Shown here piece after piece: positions 8,759-17,186 of a stretch of DNA of 54,624 nt; the stretch's first letter is position 1; each line of letters starts with the position of its first letter. Below the pieces are notes generated by a model that made no database searches, was not told where the DNA came from, and saw only the letters and a list, made by a program, of their open reading frames with translations. Both the position numbers and the translations under genes were made by a program. The stretch is from Halobacteriales archaeon QS_5_70_17 (GTDB taxonomy: Archaea; Halobacteriota; Halobacteria; Halobacteriales; Haloarculaceae): positions 115,753 through 170,376 of the forward strand of contig PXRR01000008.1 of the NCBI GenBank assembly GCA_003021975.1, in the 5' to 3' direction.

Positions 8759-10198
8759 ATGCGTCGCCCCCTCGCCGTCGTCCTGGCGCTGTGCTGCCTG
8801 CTCTCGCCCGGCGTCGCGGCGGCGGCGCTGCCGGCCGGTTCCGGGGACTCGGCGCCCGCCGCGAGCGCCCCGCCGGACGACCTGCGCCCGGTCCCCGCGG
8901 CGGAACGGAACCTCGCGCCCGGTCCCGGTCTCCGGGTCGACGCGGGGTCGCAGACCGAGGACTGCCCCGACGCGCCCGGCATCGTCTGCGTCCCGAACAC
9001 GACCAACCACCTCGCCCCCGACCGGTCGAACGTCGTCCGAACTTCCTTCAACGACTCCTCGATCGACGTCTCCGCCGCGCTGTCGGCCGACAGCGCCGGG
9101 ACGACCGAGCGGCTCCGCGCCCGGACCCTGCGGGCCGCCTACGAGCGCGCCGGGAGCGACGCCGAGCGCCGGGCCGTCGTCGCGGCCTTCGCCGACCGCC
9201 TCGAAAACCGCTCGACGGCGCTCCGCGAACGACAGCGCGAGGCGCTCGCGGCCTACAACGCCGGCGACATCTCCGACGAGCAGTTCCTCCGGACGCTGGC
9301 GCGGCTGGCGGTCGCCGCCGACCGCCTCGAGCGGACCCTGGGGACGCTCGGCCGGTACCGCGACCAGTCCGGCGCCCCCGTCGACGACGCCCGCCTCGGC
9401 GAACTCTACACCGACGCCGCCGCGCTCGACGGACCGGTCCGGGACCGCCTGGCGGCGGTCTACACCGGAGCGCGCCCCCCGACCCGCGTGTTCGTCGAGA
9501 CGAGCGGCGACGGGATCGTCCTCGCCGCCGTCGTCGGCGACGGCGCGGGCCGGACGTTCCTCCGGGAGGCCCACCTCCTCGACGCCCGCCGGACCGATTC
9601 GACCGATCAGTACGGCGGCAACCCGACCCGTGTCGTCGACCGCGCCAGCGTCCTCTACCCGTGGGCCTTCGAGACCCGCGGCCCGACCCAGATCAACATC
9701 GAGACCCGGCCGTTCGGCGCCGCCGGCACCTACCGGATCGTCAAGTACCACCCCCACGGCCGGCTGACGACGTTCCTGGACGGCGGGACCGACCGGGTGT
9801 TCGCCGAGTACCAGCGCAAGCAGGTCGACCGGCTGCCGACGGCGACGACCGTGAAGACCAACGAGAGCGCCGGGCTGACGATGACGGTGCGGCGCAGCTA
9901 CGAGGGCGGCCCCCTGAACGTGACCGTCGCCGACGCCGAGACCGGCCAGCCGGTGGACGCCGCGGTCCGGGTGAACAACCGGAGCCTCGGGACGACCGGC
10001 GGCGACGGTAGCCTCTGGACGGTGATGCCGCGGTCGGTCATCGTCACCGTCACCGTCGAGTACGAGGGCCGGACCGTGACTCTCTCGTGGACGCTCAACG
10101 AGCGCGCGGACGTCGCCGCCCCGGCGGCGCTCGGTCCGGCCGCTCCCCCGACGTCTCTCCCCCCCGCCGATCGCGCCGGCCCGCGGGGGAAGGTATAA
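8759..10198 (+). CDS. Secreted hypothetical protein with signal peptide and C-terminal Ig-like domain
   Basis: A 479-residue exported protein of a haloarchaeal family I recognise only by form. Residues 1-23 form a signal peptide (MRRPLAVVLALCC, cleavage near AAA-A). A helical region around residues 95-230 is rich in Arg, Glu and Ala and looks coiled-coil-like (RTLRAAYERAGSDAERRAVV, RQREALAAYNAGDISDEQFL). A central beta domain follows (about 240-370), then a C-terminal Ig/CARDB-like domain (residues about 385-455: PLNVTVADAETGQPVDA, RTVTLSWTLNE). No C-terminal membrane helix or PGF motif is seen. The gene is divergent from the HTH regulator and is followed immediately by a pilin-like gene, which suggests a cell-surface role. 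Function unknown. Confidence 0.65.
   Translation: MRRPLAVVLALCCLLSPGVAAAALPAGSGDSAPAASAPPDDLRPVPAAERNLAPGPGLRVDAGSQTEDCPDAPGIVCVPNTTNHLAPDRSNVVRTSFNDSSIDVSAALSADSAGTTERLRARTLRAAYERAGSDAERRAVVAAFADRLENRSTALRERQREALAAYNAGDISDEQFLRTLARLAVAADRLERTLGTLGRYRDQSGAPVDDARLGELYTDAAALDGPVRDRLAAVYTGARPPTRVFVETSGDGIVLAAVVGDGAGRTFLREAHLLDARRTDSTDQYGGNPTRVVDRASVLYPWAFETRGPTQINIETRPFGAAGTYRIVKYHPHGRLTTFLDGGTDRVFAEYQRKQVDRLPTATTVKTNESAGLTMTVRRSYEGGPLNVTVADAETGQPVDAAVRVNNRSLGTTGGDGSLWTVMPRSVIVTVTVEYEGRTVTLSWTLNERADVAAPAALGPAAPPTSLPPADRAGPRGKV
10190..10198 (+). promoter_or_regulatory. TATA-like element overlapping the upstream stop codon
   Basis: The sequence ggtataagc lies about 29 nt upstream of the GTG at 10224. 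Its TAA is the stop codon of the previous gene. Confidence 0.5.
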
Positions 10199-10223
10199 GC
10201 GGGAACCCGCGGCCATCCCCGCC

Positions 10224-10835
10224 GTGCGTCCGCCACTGCTCGGCTCCGGTTCCGCAGCCACCGCCGGAGCGACCGTCGCCCGCTCGTCCGGCCGTCGCGA
10301 CCGCTCCGAGGCCGACCGCCGGCCCCGATCGGATCCCGGTCCCGATTCCGGCGCGGGCTTCGGACCGCGCCGCGCGCTCGCGCCCGTCGGCGCCGTCCTG
10401 TTGCTCGCGGTCGCCGTCGCCCTCGCGGGCGCGGTCGGCGCGGCGGCGCTGTCCGTTCGGCCGGCCGAGCCGCCCCCGCGGGCCGCTCTCGCCGCCGAGG
10501 CCGATGCCGGGACCGCTGCCGATCCCGGCGGCACGGTCACCGTCGTCCACCGGGGCGGCGAGGCGCTCCCCACCCCCGACCTGCGCGTGCGGATCCGGGT
10601 CGACGGCGAGCCGATCGCCCGCCAGCCGCCGGTGCCGTTCTTCTCGGCGCGGGGGTTCGAGAGCGGTCCGACCGGCCCGTTCAACCGCGGGTGGCGCGGC
10701 CCGTGGACCGCCGGGACGGCGGCGACGCTCGAACTCGCCGGGACGAACACGCCCGTCGATGCCGGCAGCACCGTGGAGGTCCGGATCTACGTCGACGGGC
10801 GGCTGATCGCCGTGAGCGAGGCGCGGGCCGGATAG
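10224..10835 (+). CDS. Type IV pilin-like protein (archaeal pilin N-terminal domain)
   Basis: A 203-residue protein with a GTG start set by the TATA-like element 29 nt upstream. An Arg- and Asp-rich leader of about 50 residues is followed by PRRALAPVGAVLLLAVAVAL, which resembles the class III signal peptide and hydrophobic pilin core (RR-A-x-x-P-V-G). A prepilin peptidase would cleave near the Arg/Ala junction. The mature domain has short beta segments (GTVTVVHRGGEALPTPDLRVRI, STVEVRIYVDGRLIAVSEA). The leader is unusually long for a pilin. A prepilin peptidase gene occurs in the window at 26924. Exact role (adhesion pilus or minor pilin) is unknown. Confidence 0.65.
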   Translation: MRPPLLGSGSAATAGATVARSSGRRDRSEADRRPRSDPGPDSGAGFGPRRALAPVGAVLLLAVAVALAGAVGAAALSVRPAEPPPRAALAAEADAGTAADPGGTVTVVHRGGEALPTPDLRVRIRVDGEPIARQPPVPFFSARGFESGPTGPFNRGWRGPWTAGTAATLELAGTNTPVDAGSTVEVRIYVDGRLIAVSEARAG

Positions 10836-11221
10836 GCGGCGTCCCGGTCAGCCGGACCCGCGGGGCGGTCGGCGGATCGCGCGTGACTGCCCGAGGGTGC
10901 TCCCCCGGTCCGGACGCCGCGCGCTCACCGCCCGCCTCCGGTGGTCCGTGGCGGTCGCGGTCGAGGAATCGCAGAGCTCACTCGGGCGACCGATCGCGCT
11001 CCCCGAGGCGGAGTCCGCGGTGATCGCCCCCGGTCCGGGCTCCCCGCTTCCCGGCGGGTCGGCGTTCGGCGAGCGGCCGGGCTACGCGGGGGATCCGCGG
11101 TCGCCCGCCGACGGGCGATCCGGACGGGTCGGACCGGGACCCCGATCCTGATCGGTGAGCGACTCCTGTGACTCCGGTGGCTGCGGGGAGGAGTGCTCCC
11201 GCGGACCCCATCGGACGGCGC
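10836..11221. other. Intergenic stretch without a recognisable gene
   Basis: In these 386 bases between the pilin-like gene and the methyltransferase I see no convincing coding frame. The open frames on both strands are short, Gly/Pro/Arg-rich and unlike any family I know. No clear TATA element, RNA gene or long repeat was found. Confidence 0.5.
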
Positions 11222-11884
11222 TCAGGCGGTCGTCTCCGCGCGCTCGTCGTCCCCGTCGGTCTCGCCCTCGGGGGCGTACGCGACGGTCGTGATGGCGATC
11301 TCGGGACTGTAGCTCGGTCCCATGAGGTGGTGTTCGAACTCCTCGAAGCCGGCCGCGCGGAACATCCGGTCGGCCTCCTCCTCGTCGTAGAAGAGCATGA
11401 TCGCGTCGGCGAGTTTCTGCAGCGCCGTCGATCGGGGATAGTTCGGACCGACGATCAATACGGGACCGCCGGGTTCGACGACGCGGCGACACTCCTCGAG
11501 GGCCGCGACGGGATCGGGCCAGTACTCGATCGACCCCGACGACCAGACGGCGTCGAAGGCACCGTCCCGGTAGGGGAGCCGCTCGGCGTCGCCCAGCGCG
11601 AACTGGACGGCGCCGCGCTTGCCGAACTTCGCGTAGGCCTTCTCCAGCTGGTGGGGGCTCTGGTCGAGGCCGTAGACGTGTTCGGTCTCGCCCAGCAGCC
11701 CCTCGGTCGCGAAGCCGGTGCCACAGCCCACGTCGAGCACCCGGTCGTCCCCGTCGAGGTCGATCAGGTCGAGCGCCTGCGCCCGCATCTCCTCGTTCCA
11801 GACGAAGGGGTTGACCCGGTCGTACACCTTCGAGAGGTACTTGTAGAACAGCCGCGCGCGCGCCTTGTCCTCGAGCAGTCCCAT
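11222..11884 (-). CDS. SAM-dependent methyltransferase, MPBQ/MSBQ or quinone-methylase-like
   Basis: A 220-residue class I methyltransferase. The SAM-binding motif I is VLDVGCGTGFATE (residues about 48-60). Post-I is VYGLDQSPHQL and motif II is FDAVWSSGSIEYWPDP. The C-terminal portion with VGPNYPRS and FYDEEEADRMFRAAGFEEF resembles the plant VTE3-type enzyme that methylates a prenylated benzoquinol, so a role in menaquinone or related quinone methylation is likely. The N-terminus FYKYLSKVYDRVNPFVW also fits that group. The ATG at 11884 is chosen because the homologous N-terminus begins there. It is divergent from the ATP synthase operon. Confidence 0.75.
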   Translation of the reverse strand: MGLLEDKARARLFYKYLSKVYDRVNPFVWNEEMRAQALDLIDLDGDDRVLDVGCGTGFATEGLLGETEHVYGLDQSPHQLEKAYAKFGKRGAVQFALGDAERLPYRDGAFDAVWSSGSIEYWPDPVAALEECRRVVEPGGPVLIVGPNYPRSTALQKLADAIMLFYDEEEADRMFRAAGFEEFEHHLMGPSYSPEIAITTVAYAPEGETDGDDERAETTA

Positions 11885-11999
11885 CGACGGACCTTGGTCG
11901 CTCGCCGGCATAATACTGCGGATTCCGGTCGCTGGCCCGGCCGATCGGGATCCGTGGGGGGCGATTCCGGCCGCTCGGCGCGCCGTGGTTCGCAAGTAC

Positions 12000-12007
12000 C
12001 AAATAGC
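12000..12007 (+). promoter_or_regulatory. Likely promoter element of the ATP synthase operon
   Basis: The sequence caaatagc, in an AT-richer patch, lies about 34 nt before the atpH ATG at 12037. It would give a leader of only a few nucleotides. Confidence 0.4.
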
Positions 12008-12036
12008 CGCTTGTGCAATCTCCGCTCGACATAATT

Positions 12037-12369
12037 ATGGCCAGACCCGAGGTCCTTGACCGAATTAAGCAGGCCGAGCGCGACGCCGACGGGATCGTCG
12101 CGGAGGCGGAGGAGGACCGCGACGAACGCATCTCGAAGGCGCGCTCGCGAGCCGACGAAATACGGGAGCAGGCCCGCGCCGAGGCCGACGACCTCGAGCG
12201 GGAGCGCCTCGCCGAGGCCCGCGCGGAGATCGAGGCGGAACGAGAGGAGGTCCTCGAGGAGGGCCGCGCGGAGCGCGCCGAACTCGAGGCGCGGGCGGAA
12301 AACCGCAACGAGGAGGTCGTCGAGGAGGTGCTCGACCGCTTCAAGGAGGCCGTCTATGCTCAGACCTGA
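12037..12369 (+). CDS. atpH: A-type ATP synthase subunit H (peripheral stalk)
   Basis: A 110-residue, almost wholly helical and highly charged protein (IKQAERDADGIVAEAEEDRD, then repeated Glu/Arg/Ala heptads to the end), as expected for the AhaH/subunit G-like peripheral stalk coiled coil that pairs with subunit E. It is the first gene of the operon, ahead of atpI, with which it overlaps by 14 nt. An in-frame ATG at 12013 exists, but the TATA-like element and homology favour 12037 (MARPEVLDRI). Confidence 0.88.
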   Translation: MARPEVLDRIKQAERDADGIVAEAEEDRDERISKARSRADEIREQARAEADDLERERLAEARAEIEAEREEVLEEGRAERAELEARAENRNEEVVEEVLDRFKEAVYAQT

Positions 12370-14668
12370 GCGGATGAGCCTCGTCTCGGTGACGGGCTCC
12401 AAGCAGGTGATGGACGACGCCATCGAGCGGATCCACGACCTTCGCCTGCTGCACGTCACCGACTACGACGGCGAGTGGGAGGGGTTCGCCCCCGGCGACC
12501 CGATGGAGGGCGCCGACGCGGCCAGCGAAAAACTCGTCACCGTCCGGGCGCTGCAGTCGACGCTCGGCGTCACCGGCGAGGAGGCCGACACCACGCGGAT
12601 CGTCACCGACGAGGCCCTCGAGGAGGAACTCGAGGCGGTCCGCACCGAGGCGAACGAACTCGACGACCGCCGGGACGAACTGCGCGACGAACTCCGGAAC
12701 GTCGAGGACCGCATCGACGCCATGGAGCCGTACGCCCGGCTGGGGATCGACCTCGACCTGTTCCGTGGGTACGACGCGCTCGCGGTCTCGGTCGGCGAGG
12801 GCGACCCCGACCGGATCCGGACCGCCCTCGAGAACGCCGACGCCGACGTCGAACCCTACGAGCTGTTCTCCGACGACAGCGATCAGGTCGTCGCAGTGTT
12901 CGCGCGCACCGACGAGGACACGCTGACGAACGTGCTCGTCGAGACGGAGTTCACCGCCTACGAACTCCCCAACGCCGAGGGCAGCCCCGAAGCGTACCTC
13001 GACGAACTCGAAGACGAGCGCGCGCGGCTCCGCTCGCAGCTGGAGGACGCGGAGGCCGAACTCGACGACCTCCGCCGGGAGGTCGGCGGGTTCCTGCTCG
13101 CGGCCGAGGAGACCCTCGCGATCCGGGTCCAGCGCCGCGAGGCGCCGCTCTCGTTCGCGACGACGGAGAACGCCTTCGTCGCCGAAGGGTGGATCCCGAC
13201 CGAGCGGTTCGTCGACCTCACGGAGGGACTCTACGACGCGGTCGGCGATCACGTCGAGGTCGACGAACTCGAGCGCGCCCAGTACGACGGCGAGGGCCGG
13301 ATCGTCGACCGCGAGGAGGTCGGCGACCGGGGCACGCCCGGGACGCCCGACCCGACGGCCGCCGACGGGCGCGGCGAGGCCCGCGCCGACGGCGGTGCGA
13401 CCGCCGCGGCCGGCGCGACCGCCGGCGACCCCCGGCCGGACGGCGGCGAGGACGTCGCCGCGGAGCGGGGCGTCCACGGCACGACGAGCAGCGAGCCGCC
13501 GGTGATCCAGCAGAACCCCGAGCCGGTCAAGCCCTTCGAGTCGCTGGTCGAGGTCATCAACCGCCCGAAGTACTCCGAACTCGACCCGACCGTGATCGTG
13601 TTCATGACCTTCCCGCTGTTCTTCGGGCTGATGATCGGGGACCTCGGGTACGGGATCCTCTACACCGCCATCGGCTACTGGCTGACGAAGAACTTCGAGA
13701 GCGACATCATGACGAGCCTCGGGGGCGTCGCCATCTTCGCCGGCGTGTTCACGATGCTCTTCGGCGTGCTCTACGGTGAGATATTCGGGCTGCACGTGCT
13801 CGGAGAGATCGTCTGGAACGGCCACCCGCCGATCCACAAGGGGCTCCAGCCCGGCTTCGCGGAGTACGCGTTCTTCTGGCTGGTAGTGAGCGTCCTCTTC
13901 GGGATCGCGCATCTCGCAATCGGCTGGATCTTCGACTTCTACGAGAACCTCGACCACGGCCTCGAACACGCCGTGTTGCACAGCGGCTCGTGGCTGATCA
14001 TGCTGTTCGGCCTGTGGGCGTGGGTGTTCAGCCACGCGCTCGAGGGGACCAGCCCCGGGTTCATGGTCGGCGAGGACAGCGTCTTCAACGGCCACCCCTT
14101 CGACTTCGGGTTCACCGGCCTGCCCGCCTTCGACCTGTTCACGCTGCCGATCGGCGACGGACTGGCGATCTCGGGGTGGCTGGTGATCTTCCTGATCGGG
14201 TTCGTCCTGCTGATCGTCGGCGAACCCATCGAGGGCGTCGAGTTCCTGAACGTGCTGGTCAACGCCCTCTCGTACACCCGGCTGGCCGCGGTGCTGCTCG
14301 CGAAGGCCGGGATGGCCTACGTGGTCAACCTGCTGGTGTTCGGCGCCTACCAGCACGACGGCGAGACCCACTTCATCTTCACCGAGGGCGAGACGGTCGC
14401 TCACGTCGTCGAGGAGTACGGCCGGGAGGCGCTGGTCTTTCCCGGCCTGCTCAACGGCGAGGGCGCGCTCGCGCTCGTGCTCGGCGCCATCGCGGGCGTC
14501 GTGATCCTCGTGCTCGGGCACATCCTCGTGCTCGTGCTCGGGATCACCTCCGCCGGCCTGCAGGCGATCCGGCTGGAGTACGTCGAGTTCTTCGGGAAGT
14601 TCTTCGAGGGCGGCGGCGAGGCCTACGATCCGCTGGGCTACGAGCGCCAGTACACCGCCGAGGACTGA
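12356..14668 (+). CDS. atpI: A-type ATP synthase subunit I (a-subunit homologue, proton channel)
   Basis: A 770-residue membrane subunit that forms the proton half-channels and anchors the peripheral stalk. The N-terminal half (MSLVSVTGSKQVMDDAIERI, long Glu/Asp-rich coiled coils) is cytoplasmic. The C-terminal half from about residue 405 has seven to eight membrane helices with LFFGLMIGDLGYGILY, the family signature, and LSYTRLAAVLLAKAGMAYV containing the essential Arg near residue 642. Residues about 320-385 form a disordered Ala/Gly/Asp-rich linker, making the protein somewhat longer than the 720-735 residues I recall for haloarchaea. It overlaps atpH. Confidence 0.94.
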   Translation: MLRPERMSLVSVTGSKQVMDDAIERIHDLRLLHVTDYDGEWEGFAPGDPMEGADAASEKLVTVRALQSTLGVTGEEADTTRIVTDEALEEELEAVRTEANELDDRRDELRDELRNVEDRIDAMEPYARLGIDLDLFRGYDALAVSVGEGDPDRIRTALENADADVEPYELFSDDSDQVVAVFARTDEDTLTNVLVETEFTAYELPNAEGSPEAYLDELEDERARLRSQLEDAEAELDDLRREVGGFLLAAEETLAIRVQRREAPLSFATTENAFVAEGWIPTERFVDLTEGLYDAVGDHVEVDELERAQYDGEGRIVDREEVGDRGTPGTPDPTAADGRGEARADGGATAAAGATAGDPRPDGGEDVAAERGVHGTTSSEPPVIQQNPEPVKPFESLVEVINRPKYSELDPTVIVFMTFPLFFGLMIGDLGYGILYTAIGYWLTKNFESDIMTSLGGVAIFAGVFTMLFGVLYGEIFGLHVLGEIVWNGHPPIHKGLQPGFAEYAFFWLVVSVLFGIAHLAIGWIFDFYENLDHGLEHAVLHSGSWLIMLFGLWAWVFSHALEGTSPGFMVGEDSVFNGHPFDFGFTGLPAFDLFTLPIGDGLAISGWLVIFLIGFVLLIVGEPIEGVEFLNVLVNALSYTRLAAVLLAKAGMAYVVNLLVFGAYQHDGETHFIFTEGETVAHVVEEYGREALVFPGLLNGEGALALVLGAIAGVVILVLGHILVLVLGITSAGLQAIRLEYVEFFGKFFEGGGEAYDPLGYERQYTAED

Positions 14669-14827
14669 GCCGACAGCCGACACGTCCTCGGCCGCCGCGC
14701 TTTCCCGCTCCGGTCGTCTGCCCGCGGGGTTCGATCCCCCCGTCGGGCCGGATCCGGGAGCGGATAGCCCCGGCTGACAAATTTTGCGTTTCGGCACTTT
14801 CGAGCGGGGTACGCCGGGGTATTTGGG

Positions 14828-14838
14828 AAGCTTTATGG
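14828..14838 (+). promoter_or_regulatory. Possible internal promoter ahead of atpK
   Basis: The gap of 225 nt between atpI and atpK contains AT-rich islands (acaaattttgcg near 14777, aagctttatgg at 14828). A TATA at 14831 would start transcription near 14858 and leave a leader of about 35 nt. Extra transcription of the c-ring gene would suit its high stoichiometry. This is inference. Confidence 0.3.
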
Positions 14839-14893
14839 ATCCTCTGGGATCACTCCCTCCTGTTCGGTTACGAGCCAACGACTCCCGGAACCC

Positions 14894-15178
14894 ATGCTAG
14901 AATTCGTCATCGCATTCGTCAGCACGCTTGCACCGCTCGCTCAGGACGTCCTTCTCCAGGAGGGTGGCTCTCAGGGCGCCGCCATCCCCCCGACGGCCGG
15001 CGCGGCCATCGCGGTCGGTCTCGCGGCCTTCGGCGCGGGGTACGCCGAGCGCGGGATCGGCGCGGCGGCAGTCGGTGCTGTCGCCGAGGACGACGAGATG
15101 TTCGGTCGCGCGCTCATCCTGACGGTCCTGCCGGAGACGCTGGTCATCCTCGCGCTGGTCACCATCTTCGTGGTCTAA
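14894..15178 (+). CDS. atpK: A-type ATP synthase subunit K (c-ring proteolipid)
   Basis: A 94-residue proteolipid with two membrane helices, AAIAVGLAAFGAGYAERGIG (first hairpin helix) and ILTVLPETLVILALVTIFVV (second). The Glu in LPET (residue about 81) is the ion-binding carboxylate. The ring-typical Gly/Ala-rich packing motif is visible in helix 1. An N-terminal hydrophobic stretch (MLEFVIAFVSTLAPLAQ) resembles the leader seen in other haloarchaeal K subunits. It lies between I and E in the standard order. Confidence 0.93.
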   Translation: MLEFVIAFVSTLAPLAQDVLLQEGGSQGAAIPPTAGAAIAVGLAAFGAGYAERGIGAAAVGAVAEDDEMFGRALILTVLPETLVILALVTIFVV

Positions 15179-15199
15179 CCACACCGCCTTTTCACCACT

Positions 15200-15805
15200 A
15201 TGAGCCTTGATACGGTCGTAGAGGACATCCGAGACGAGGCCCGCGCGCGTGCGGAGGAGATCCGCGCCGAGGCCGACGATCGCGCCGAGCAGATCGTCGC
15301 CGACGCCGAGGCCGACGCCGAGGAGATCCTCGAGGAACGCGAGCGGGAGGTCGAGCGACAGATCGAACAGGAGCGCGAGCAGACCCTCTCGAGCGCGAAG
15401 CTCGAGGCCAAGCAGCTCCGACTGAAGGCCCGCCGGGACGTCCTCGCTGACGTCCGGGAGGCGGTCGAGGAGCGCATCGCGACGATGGAGGAGGACCGCG
15501 AGGAGCTCACCCGTGCGCTGCTCGACGACGCCGCCGAGGAGTTCGAGGACGGGTCGACGGTCCGCGTCTACGGCCGGTCCGACGACGCCGCGCTCCTCGA
15601 GGGCATCCTCGCGGACGCGGAGTACGAGGGCCACGAGCACGCCGGGGACGTCGACTGCCTCGGCGGCGTGGTCGTCGAGAGCGAGAGTTCGCGGATCCGC
15701 GTGAACAACACCTTCGACTCCGTGCTCGAGGACGTCTGGGAGGACAACCTCCGCGACGTGAGCGCGCAACTGTTCGACGAAGACCGAGGGGACGGAGAGC
15801 GATGA
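15200..15805 (+). CDS. atpE: A-type ATP synthase subunit E
   Basis: A 201-residue peripheral stalk subunit. The N-terminal half is a long charged helix (RARAEEIRAEADDRAEQIVA, repeated Glu/Arg). The C-terminal globular part contains GGVVVESESSRIRVNNTFDS, the conserved E-subunit signature. Its stop overlaps the start of atpC by 4 nt (ATGA). It pairs with subunit H and binds the top of the A3B3 head. Confidence 0.92.
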   Translation: MSLDTVVEDIRDEARARAEEIRAEADDRAEQIVADAEADAEEILEEREREVERQIEQEREQTLSSAKLEAKQLRLKARRDVLADVREAVEERIATMEEDREELTRALLDDAAEEFEDGSTVRVYGRSDDAALLEGILADAEYEGHEHAGDVDCLGGVVVESESSRIRVNNTFDSVLEDVWEDNLRDVSAQLFDEDRGDGER

Positions 15806-16857
15806 GTACGTCGGGCGAAGCACCGAACTACGAATACGTCACCGCGCGGGCCCGGTCCCGGCGCGCGGCGCTGTTCGACGCCGACGACTACCGGAAGCTC
15901 ATCCGCATGGGCCCGGGCGAGATCGCCCGGTTCATGGAGGAGACCGAGTACGAGGAGGAGATGAACGCGCTGGGCGCCCGGTACTCCGGTGTCGACCTCA
16001 TCGAGTACGCGCTGAACCGCAACCTCGCGAAGCACTTCGAGGACCTGCTGCGGTTCGCCGAGGGGCGCCTGTACGACTACATCGCGCGGTACCTCCGGAA
16101 GTTCGACGCCTGGAACGTGAAGACGGTCATCCGGGGGATCTACGCCGACGCCGACCAGCAGGGGATCCGCGACGACCTCATCCGGGCCGGCGAGTTCGAC
16201 GAGCGCCTGCTCGACAGGCTCGTCGAGGCCGAGTCGATCGACGAGGTCATCGAGCGCCTCGACGGGACGATCTTCGGGGGCCCGCTGGCCGGCGCCTACG
16301 AGGACTACGAGGAGTCGGGCGTGCTCGTCCCCCTCGAGAACGCCGTCGACCGGGCGTACTACCGGCTGCTGCTGCCGGACCTGCCCGCCGAGCCCAACCG
16401 GGCGACGGAACTGTACATCGAGTTCCTCGAGGCGGAGATCGACTTCCGGAACGCCCGCAACGCCCTGCGGCTCGCGCGGTCGGGCGCGGACGTCGATCCC
16501 GCCGAATACTTCATCCCGGGAGGTCAACTGTTCGACGAGGCCGAGCTGCGCCGGCTGGTCGGTACCCCCGACCAGCTCGTCGAGCACATCCGCGCCTCGC
16601 GGTACGGCGACGAGCTCGACGACGCACTCGACGAACTCGACGCGGCGGGGAGCCTCATCGAGTTCGAGCGCGCGCTCGAGCGCGCGTTGCTCGAGTACTC
16701 GGCGCAGCTGTCGAACCGCTACCCGCTGTCGGTCTGCCCGGTGCTCGCGTACATCCTCGCGAAGGAGCGCGAGGTCGACAACATCCGGGCGATCGCGCGC
16801 GGCAAGGAAGCAGGTCTCTCGACCGAGGAAATCGAGGAAGAACTGGTGATCCTATGA
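15802..16857 (+). CDS. atpC: A-type ATP synthase subunit C (central stalk cap)
   Basis: A 351-residue helical subunit that couples the c-ring to the central rotor (homologue of V-ATPase d). Typical features are NYEYVTARARSRRAALFD at the start, YDYIARYLRKFDAWNVKTVI in the centre and CPVLAYILAKEREVDNIRAI near the C-terminus, followed by RGKEAGLS. It overlaps atpE and atpF by 4 nt each, which implies tight translational coupling. Confidence 0.93.
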   Translation: MSTSGEAPNYEYVTARARSRRAALFDADDYRKLIRMGPGEIARFMEETEYEEEMNALGARYSGVDLIEYALNRNLAKHFEDLLRFAEGRLYDYIARYLRKFDAWNVKTVIRGIYADADQQGIRDDLIRAGEFDERLLDRLVEAESIDEVIERLDGTIFGGPLAGAYEDYEESGVLVPLENAVDRAYYRLLLPDLPAEPNRATELYIEFLEAEIDFRNARNALRLARSGADVDPAEYFIPGGQLFDEAELRRLVGTPDQLVEHIRASRYGDELDDALDELDAAGSLIEFERALERALLEYSAQLSNRYPLSVCPVLAYILAKEREVDNIRAIARGKEAGLSTEEIEEELVIL

Positions 16858-17186
16858 GCCAGGAGATCGGCGTCGTCGGGAGCCCCGAGTTCACGACGGG
16901 CTTCCGGCTCGCGGGCGTTCGCCGGTTCGCGAACGTCCCCGACGAAGACAAACCCGAGGAACTCGACAGTGCAGTCGAGGAGATGCTCGCGGCCGAGGAC
17001 GTCGGGATCGTGGTCATGCACGACGACGACCTCGATCACCTGTCCCGGACGGTCCGCGAGTCGGCGGAGACGAGCGTCGAACCCGTCCTCGTCACGCTGG
17101 GCGGGACCGCCGGTAGCGGCGGACTGCGCGAGCAGATCAAGCGTGCCATCGGGATCGACCTGATGGAGGAAGATCAGCAACAATGA
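16854..17186 (+). CDS. atpF: A-type ATP synthase subunit F (central rotor)
   Basis: A 110-residue small rotor subunit with the N-terminal Rossmann-like fold ([19 protein letters not shown], residues 3-21) and the conserved [14 protein letters not shown] segment near residue 50. Length is normal. It overlaps atpC and atpA by 4 nt. It binds subunit D, whose gene is displaced by the rhodopsin block further downstream. Confidence 0.92.
   Translation: MSQEIGVVGSPEFTTGFRLAGVRRFANVPDEDKPEELDSAVEEMLAAEDVGIVVMHDDDLDHLSRTVRESAETSVEPVLVTLGGTAGSGGLREQIKRAIGIDLMEEDQQQ

Noticed and set aside
10897-11211. Short open frames on both strands in the 10836-11221 gap
   Set aside because: They overlap each other, are Gly/Pro/Arg-rich, lack TATA-like elements at the right spacing and match no family I know.
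14715-14745. A GGGGTTCGATCCCC segment resembling a tRNA T-arm
   Set aside because: No acceptor stem, D-arm or anticodon arm can be built upstream at the right spacing, so it is not a tRNA gene.
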